Shown here: piece after piece, positions 58,370-64,000 of the stretch
Position numbering within the stretch: position 1 is the first letter of the stretch
Layout: each line of letters opens with the position of its first letter
Source: Apricaphanius iberus
Lineage: Eukaryota; Chordata; Actinopteri; Cyprinodontiformes; Aphaniidae
Length of the DNA: 64,000 bases
Direction: 5' to 3'
Assembly: GCA_028564705.1 (NCBI GenBank)
Contig: JAPXFQ010002722.1
Location: forward strand, 434,001-498,000
Made by a program: the position numbers and the translations under genes
The notes under the pieces: generated by a model
What the model saw: only the letters and a program-made list of their open reading frames with translations
The model's database searches: none
What the model was told of the DNA's origin: nothing

Positions 58370-58853
58370 TTAAACAGAGCGATCCAGCGCTTTGGGAGGA
58401 ATCCCAAGGTGTTCCCAGGACAGCCATGAAACAAAGTCCCTCCAGTATGTCCTGGGTCTTTCCCTAGGCCTCCTCCCGGTGGGACTTGCCAGAAACCCCT
58501 CACCAGGGAGGCGTCCAGGAGGCATCCAGATCAAATATCCAAGCCACTTCAACTGACTCCTCTTGATGTGGCAGAGTAGTGGCTCTACTCTGAGCCTCTC
58601 CCATGACCAAGCTTCTCATCTCTAAGGGAGAGCCAGGACAACTTGCAGAGGAAACTGATTTGGCCTCTTGATCTCGTTCTTTAGGTCACTACCCAGTGTT
58701 CATGACCATAGATGAGGGTAGGAACAGAGATATACTGGTAAATCGATCTCTTTAACATGACAGATCAATACAGCACTCACATCACTGCAGATGCCTTACC
58801 ATTCCACCTATCAATCTACCTCTCAATTTTTCCCTCATTCGTGAACAAGAATG
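58370..58853 (-). pseudogene. Non-LTR retrotransposon ORF2 C-terminus, reverse strand
   Basis: The - strand reads MPPGRLPGEGFLASPTGRRP and RPRTYWRDFVSWLSWEHLGI, the characteristic C-terminal end of a common teleost non-LTR element. Upstream on the same strand (towards 58850), decayed counterparts of 'EGRMEREIDRxIGAASAVM'-type sequence can be seen at the nucleotide level. Frames are broken. Clade not assigned with certainty (I/Nimb- or R4-like candidates). It abuts a forward-oriented 5' segment at 58859. Confidence 0.7.
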
Positions 58854-58858
58854 AGTTA

Positions 58859-59215
58859 AGGTGGCAGTCCAGGGGAGGGGCTGCCACATTATCATGGTGG
58901 AAGGGTTTGAGTTTCACAATGGTCCTAGGAGCTAAGTGGTTGGGGGCTTTCTGCCTCTGGTAGGGTCACCGATGGCAAACTGGTCCTAGGTGAAGGATCA
59001 GACAAATTGCAGCTCGAAGACCCCTATGAAAAGTACCATAAATGGACTCATTGTTCCCTTGCCCGCACATGGGTCAACGGCCCCCCCCCCCTCTGGAGCC
59101 AGGACTGGAGGTGGAGCACGTTTGTGAGCACCTAGTGGCCAGGCTTTTACTCATGGGCCCTTCTACCCATGTGCTCACCACCTGTGGGAGGGGCCAGAAA
59201 CCTTTCTGTAATATA
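58859..59215 (+). mobile_element. Non-LTR retrotransposon 5'UTR segment, forward strand
   Basis: Contains the stereotyped 5' leader of a common teleost non-LTR family: 'caatggtcctaggagctaag', 'gtagggtcaccgatggcaaa', 'tcctaggtgaaggatcagac', 'agacccctatgaaaagtacc', 'ctctggagccaggactggag' and 'gctcaccacctgtgggaggg'. It faces away from the ORF2 fragment next to it. If both belong to one insertion, this is a 5' inversion. The assignment of the two parts to the same family rests on my memory of fish genomes. Confidence 0.6.
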
Positions 59216-59373
59216 TCTTAATGTGTCATATATTTTGTGCCTTTAACATTTTTTTATTCTTTTACTGTTGGATTATTGGTTCTTCTATTTTATACCCTAA
59301 TCACCCTAGTCATCATGAATTGCCTTGTTGTTGAAAGTGTGCTATAGAAACAATTTTGCCTTGCCTTGCCTTG
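59216..59373 (+). repeat. LINE 3' tail, forward orientation
   Basis: AT-rich 3'UTR ending GAATTGCCTTGTTGTTGAAA, GTGTGCTATAGAAACAATTT and three copies of TGCCT(TGCCT). Reverse complement of the start of 56880-57178. It follows the 5' leader segment directly. Confidence 0.6.
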
Positions 59374-62300
59374 TTCTGACACTGGAATGCAAAACCAAAT
59401 AGCGCACGCTGTGATTTAAAGCAGTGGATACAGATTATGTTGTTGTTGTGTATTTAAGGAATAAATTAAACAGAATATAAACCTCAAAGTGATAGTCTCA
59501 GTGGATTTCTGATTAATGGGGTTTTAAGTTAATAAAGTCTTAGAAAACATGCTAGTGGACTATTTTCTATATATAGTTGTGGGTGGAGGGAAGCATATGA
59601 TATCTGAGGATTTTCTCTTAAAAGACTGATTTTAGGTGCTGTTCAGATATTACATCAGAAAAACGTGTTTTTAAAGATAGCATATGATTTTGGTGACCAC
59701 ACTTTATTTACTCTTTTATTTAATTACTAATCTCAATAAAGTAAGCACATAGTTCCATGTGCAAGAATTTTTGTACAAGGTATTTTCTAATCTATTAAAC
59801 CTTCTTCAACTGTATAAAAATTGTCACAGCAATATTAAGCAAAGCTATGGAAGGTTCCAGAAATGACTGTGTGCTAAATGTGATTAAAATAACAAATCAA
59901 GATGTCTGTTATTTAAAGCTGAAAACTGATAATACAGTAATGTACAATTATCTATTTTTGCTCACAGTCCACACTTAAACAAATTAAGCTATTGATAGCA
60001 ACTATCATAGCGAAACAAATAAGAGTATTAGTTTCTAATCTCATCTAATGGGAAAAACTGGGGGGGGAAATAGGTGAATTTAGGTTCCTGTCGAGAAAGT
60101 ATTCATAAAACACAAAACACTGCATGTCTAAGAGTAAAAACTTACTCCCATTCAGAACAAAGTGGAAAAACAAGCAGAATATAAACTGAATCAAAGGGAA
60201 AATGATTCAGAAAGGGGATAAAATGGTAACTTTATTCATAGCTGAAGCCAATGGGCCAGTTGGAATGAAAGCTTAGTCTGTGTCTAACCCAACTTGCCAG
60301 GTCAGCCAATACACCCAGTAAGAGAGAGTGCTCTCCAGCCTGGAGGAGCCTCACACCCCAGACCAAAGTATCCCTTCTGATCCCACCCTCTCTTGCTCTA
60401 CTGTGCCAATGTACTAATGTCTTTCTCTACAGGTAGAGTGAGCAACGGGGGCAGCCAGGTAACCTAATGCTGATGGAATCACTCACTCTTTCAGCAGATC
60501 GGGTGGATAAATGTTGTGATCATCATGTTAGCAGGGTCCCTCATATGGAACAGCACGCTTTTAAGTAAAAAAGCTAAATGAAAAGGATAAGCAATGTTCT
60601 CCACAGCAAACGCAGGTGATGACAATTCAGGTCAAAGATGATCTTGTGTCTTGCAGGGGTGTGTGGAACAAATCCAATTTTTGCTACAGGGACGGAAAGT
60701 AAAGCGGGCCAAAGAGGATATCATTCATAATTACAAGGCTTAGCATAAGTAAATGCTCTCCCACAGAGAAATCCAACAATGGCCTTAATTACATTTTTTC
60801 TTACAACCTCATCTTAAAGTAAAAAAAAAAAAACACTGATGACAAATTTGGCATTGGGATTTCACCTCATGGCTATTCTCTTTGCCAATTACACTTTTTT
60901 TGTTGGTTGCCAATACAAATCATATTAGCTTCCTACTAAAGAATACTAAAACCTTTTGGCTTTACACCAAACTACCATTGCCAGTAACTTCATTAAAGCG
61001 AAAAAATGCTTTTAGGAAGCCTCTCCTCAGTTGCAATTATAAAAAAGTTCCTTCATGGAACCCCCCGTCATGGGTGGGCTGGCAGCCCAGGGGCAACTTG
61101 TGTGCAGACAACTGAGCTGAATGGAAAGCAAGTCCAGGGAGTCCGGCTCAAGTAACTGCTTTGTTACAGATAAATGCCACCAGTGCAAAGTTCACAATAC
61201 TCTAATTGTCGACAAGTTTATCTAATAGTGGCCCCTAATATTTGTGATAATTTGATAAAGGTACAAAAAATAAAAACAAAACTGTCTCAGCCAATCGGTG
61301 GAGGGAAAATAAGGCTCAGATTCAGTTTAAAAAGAGTTTTAATAAATAATTGGTTGAATTTAATAAAAGAACTGACTGAATTATTGCTTTAGAGATAGTT
61401 TGTAAGGTGACATGACTGAAGTTACTGAGTTGAAAAGTATGTATGACTCGTGATTCCATCGAAGGTCTGAGTATGTGCTTGCCAACACTGATGATAAAAA
61501 TGAAAGTGTCCCAGGGCTGGTTTTGCTAATTAAACATAAGTAAAACACACACTGAATTTGCAATTCATAAGTGTTTCACAAAGCTGGTAGCGCTTAGTTT
61601 TTTTATCCTCCTTTTATAGACCCCAAAGGTATGGGCAGGCACATAAAAGCATAATAATTAGATTTAAAATTGCACTATTTATTTTTCCAGATTTTTTTTT
61701 CTTCCAAGGCAATCTTCAATTACATTCAAGGTTTGGTATCCATCAAAGGATTTGATATTTAGTGCACAAAAAAAAAAGGAAACAATGATGCAAAACACAT
61801 ACATGAGATGTAAATTGTATCCTCCAGAATTGTCTTTTTACAGGTCACTTTAAAGCACCATATAGGACTAGATATAGGCAAAGGAAAAACCTGTCATCTT
61901 ATATCCATCCAAGAATTTCAACGCATAGAGTTGTGGGCTGCTGGGTACTGGGCTTTGCCTGCATGGCAGAAGATGGCAGTGTGGCTGGGTCTGAAGGGCT
62001 CGGAGCCCTGTGTCTCAGCCTGTGCCTCCTTGGTCTGTGAGCTCTGCACCTTTGCTTCACTGACGACTTATCTCTGTGCAGAGCATGCGGATGCCATATG
62101 ACTGTGGCTTATGTCTGCATGCTTATCTGTTTTTTTGGTTGTGTTTTTTGTTGCTTCTCTCGTGTGCTGCAGGTTGCAGACCTTTCAACTTTCTTGCCAC
62201 GCTAACAATTATGCACGTCCAGATCAAAAACTTGCCCTCATACACCCACTAGGCATAGACAAAATCATTTCTAACCATATGCTCTTTACCATATTCTTGT

Positions 62301-62817
62301 CTTGCTAGTATTAGTGAGGACTTTCATTATCTTCCATTCTTTCTGTTTTTTTTATTGTGCCTAAACCCAAACCCTTTTCCTATCCCTAACCATTACCATT
62401 CTAACGCTAAACCTAAAGCTGCAGTCTGGAGAATTTATTTATGTGTCAAAGTTTTATGATTCTCCCAAATGATCGTTTGGTTCAATACCACGATGTATGG
62501 GTGGTGCTCCATGACATTTGTTATTTTTGTCTCCTCGTGTCTCCTTCCTTACACAGACCAATATGAAATTCAAACTAACCAAATATTTATTTTTATTCCA
62601 AATTGTCTGCTGTCAATCAATGTGCATGCAAATCACACAAACCTGTGGATGGGGCTGCACACATAGGCTGCTTTGTGTCCTCTTGTTTACAGATGCCATG
62701 ATGGCAGAGAGTGGTCATGGAGAAGTTGGAGCATACTTCTGCAAAAAGTTTAGCCATTCCCAAGCTACCCAGGGCTACATCATCATTAGAAGGAAAAATA
62801 AAGGAAAGGTTGGAGTC
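59374..62817. other. Intergenic, no gene recognised
   Basis: A long unassigned stretch. The GC-richer patches at about 60240-60480 and 61930-62115 are non-repetitive and might be regulatory. The cluster of CCTAAACC/CCCTAACC motifs at about 62361-62415 is a degenerate satellite-like tract, not a telomere. No gene. Confidence 0.4.
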
Positions 62818-63322
62818 TAAACTGCCGTAAAACACGGAGACACACACCGACATTATTTGTTAACTCAAGGGCTCTCCATCACCTATCCAAGCACGGACAG
62901 AGTAGAGCCAAATTTTCTAACTATCCGTTGAACAGAACGGAGAGTGCAGAAATGTGATTGGTCTGTCAAGCACCAGCCCGAGATCATTTCCCAAGAACAA
63001 TGTGTTTGTAGAGTATTTAGTGAGCTGCAATTTTAGTAAAAAAAAAAACTTTCCTGCTCAATCAAAACGTGCTTTTTGTCAGCCATTGCTCGTTGAGGGG
63101 GAATGGGTTTGCAAGCTGAAGTAAATAAACTCTGACTACTACTAACTATTTGACCAGAGACAACAAAGCAATGGTAGGTAAACTTACCAGAAACCTGCTG
63201 TTCTGGTGGGGGAACTGCTTTGCAACACTTACACACCGACTGAGAAGTATAAAAGGAAAATGTCTCCATCAATACGTGTACGTGTGAGTGCAAACTTGCT
63301 GACAGACAAGTATAAACTGGGC
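62818..63322 (-). mobile_element. TTAA-flanked short inverted-repeat transposon, copy 2
   Basis: In reverse orientation its end reads GCCCAGTTTATACTTGTCTG, next to TTAA at 63323-63326. It aligns with copy 1 (36675-37336) along its length: 'gtattgatggagacatttt', 'tttacctaccattgc', 'caatcaca', 'ggatagttagaaaat' and 'ggctctactctgtcc' all occur in the same order. About 160 bp shorter, mainly through a central deletion. The other end is decayed (TTTAGA in place of TTAA). Confidence 0.7.
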
Positions 63323-64000
63323 TTAAAAGTTACTATCAGCAATACATCATAAAACGTTTCCATTCACATTCTAAGAAGCTAATAAGTTACTGATATTTCC
63401 TATACTTTTAATTATCCCTATTGTAAAAGGAACAAAGTTATACTGCACTTCTTTTAATCAAAGTGACTACTGAAAATGCATTACACCTAGAACCTTCAAC
63501 CAGTAGCACAACAAACAAGCACATTTTCATACATGTGGTAAACACTGGATCAACTTAATAACCACATTATTATTTCCTAAATCAACGGCATGTAGATTAG
63601 AAATTGTTGTGATCTTGTATATTTGTAATTCATCTTTTTTTTTGTTTTGTTTTTCTAATCAGCAGCAAGTAGATACTGTTTGGTCAAATTAAATTGTTGT
63701 TTTTATTTTCATCAGTTTTTACATTTTAAATGAATGTAGAAAACTACAGAAATCTCTTTGATTTCTTTTACTGTTGTTTTCCCAGCTTCTGTGAAAGAAA
63801 AGAGGCTATACTTGCCTTTTTGAAGTGTTTCAGACACTTGTTATGTGCACCCAAAAAACCTTCTGTTGGAAGTTTGCCTCCTCTCAAGCTTCTATTTTAG
63901 CTTTCTTTCATATCCTTATTAGATAAGAAGAGTAGCTGAATGTTAAGGCCCATTGAAAATATATTGGGTCCTTTCAATATGCTGCAAGCCTCCTGAGATT
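63323..64000. other. Intergenic, no gene recognised
   Basis: AT-rich to the window edge. No supported feature. Confidence 0.4.

Noticed and set aside
62361..62415. Interstitial telomeric repeat
   Set aside because: CCTAAACC/CCCTAACC units are too degenerate and few; TTAGGG periodicity is not kept.

Overview
This window is vertebrate, and almost certainly teleost fish, nuclear DNA. It is AT-rich and intron-bearing, dense in microsatellites and in repeat types typical of ray-finned fish. It contains one host protein-coding gene that I can support: a complete six-coding-exon Iroquois homeobox gene on the + strand (coding span 19728-23196, 500 residues predicted). I call it irx6 because its exon 1 and exon 2 N-terminal motifs, the NPQY motif opening exon 3, and the C-terminus fit Irx6 better than Irx4.

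Layout. 1-12 kb: flank with fish repeats, a Tc1 relic, a short inverted-repeat element (5022-5607) and a truncated L2/CR1-type LINE (8192-9239). 12.1-13.7 kb: a structurally intact Tc1-like transposon with an open 347-residue transposase of DD38E spacing. 13.7-19.5 kb: mostly non-repetitive DNA with a decayed Tc1 copy and candidate regulatory blocks. 19.5-23.8 kb: irx6 with TATA-like box, uORF, in-frame alternative start, 3'UTR intron and poly(A) signal. 24-29 kb: candidate regulatory blocks and a second Tc1-type relic. 29.4-34.1 kb: an Ngaro/DIRS-type tyrosine-recombinase retrotransposon with diagnostic split direct repeats, lacking its reverse transcriptase core. 36-38.4 kb: a three-level nest of DNA transposons. 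39.2-39.9 and 42.2-43.3 kb: two non-autonomous DNA transposons, the second a hAT-like element with a perfect 8-bp target duplication and a broken THAP-domain relic. 44-56 kb: gene desert with a third decayed Tc1 copy and several non-repetitive blocks. 56.6-59.4 kb: LINE pieces, including an apparent 5'-inverted (twin-primed) insertion. 62.8-63.3 kb: a second, inverted copy of the TTAA-flanked element found inside the 36-kb nest.

Interpretation. One developmental transcription-factor gene sits in a long gene-poor interval, as expected for an Iroquois cluster, where distal enhancers occupy the deserts. No second host gene was recognised in the 19.7 kb upstream or the 40 kb downstream. The remaining open reading frames are either transposon-derived or low-complexity or chance frames. 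Conserved non-coding elements cannot be proven from one sequence, so those entries are low-confidence candidates.
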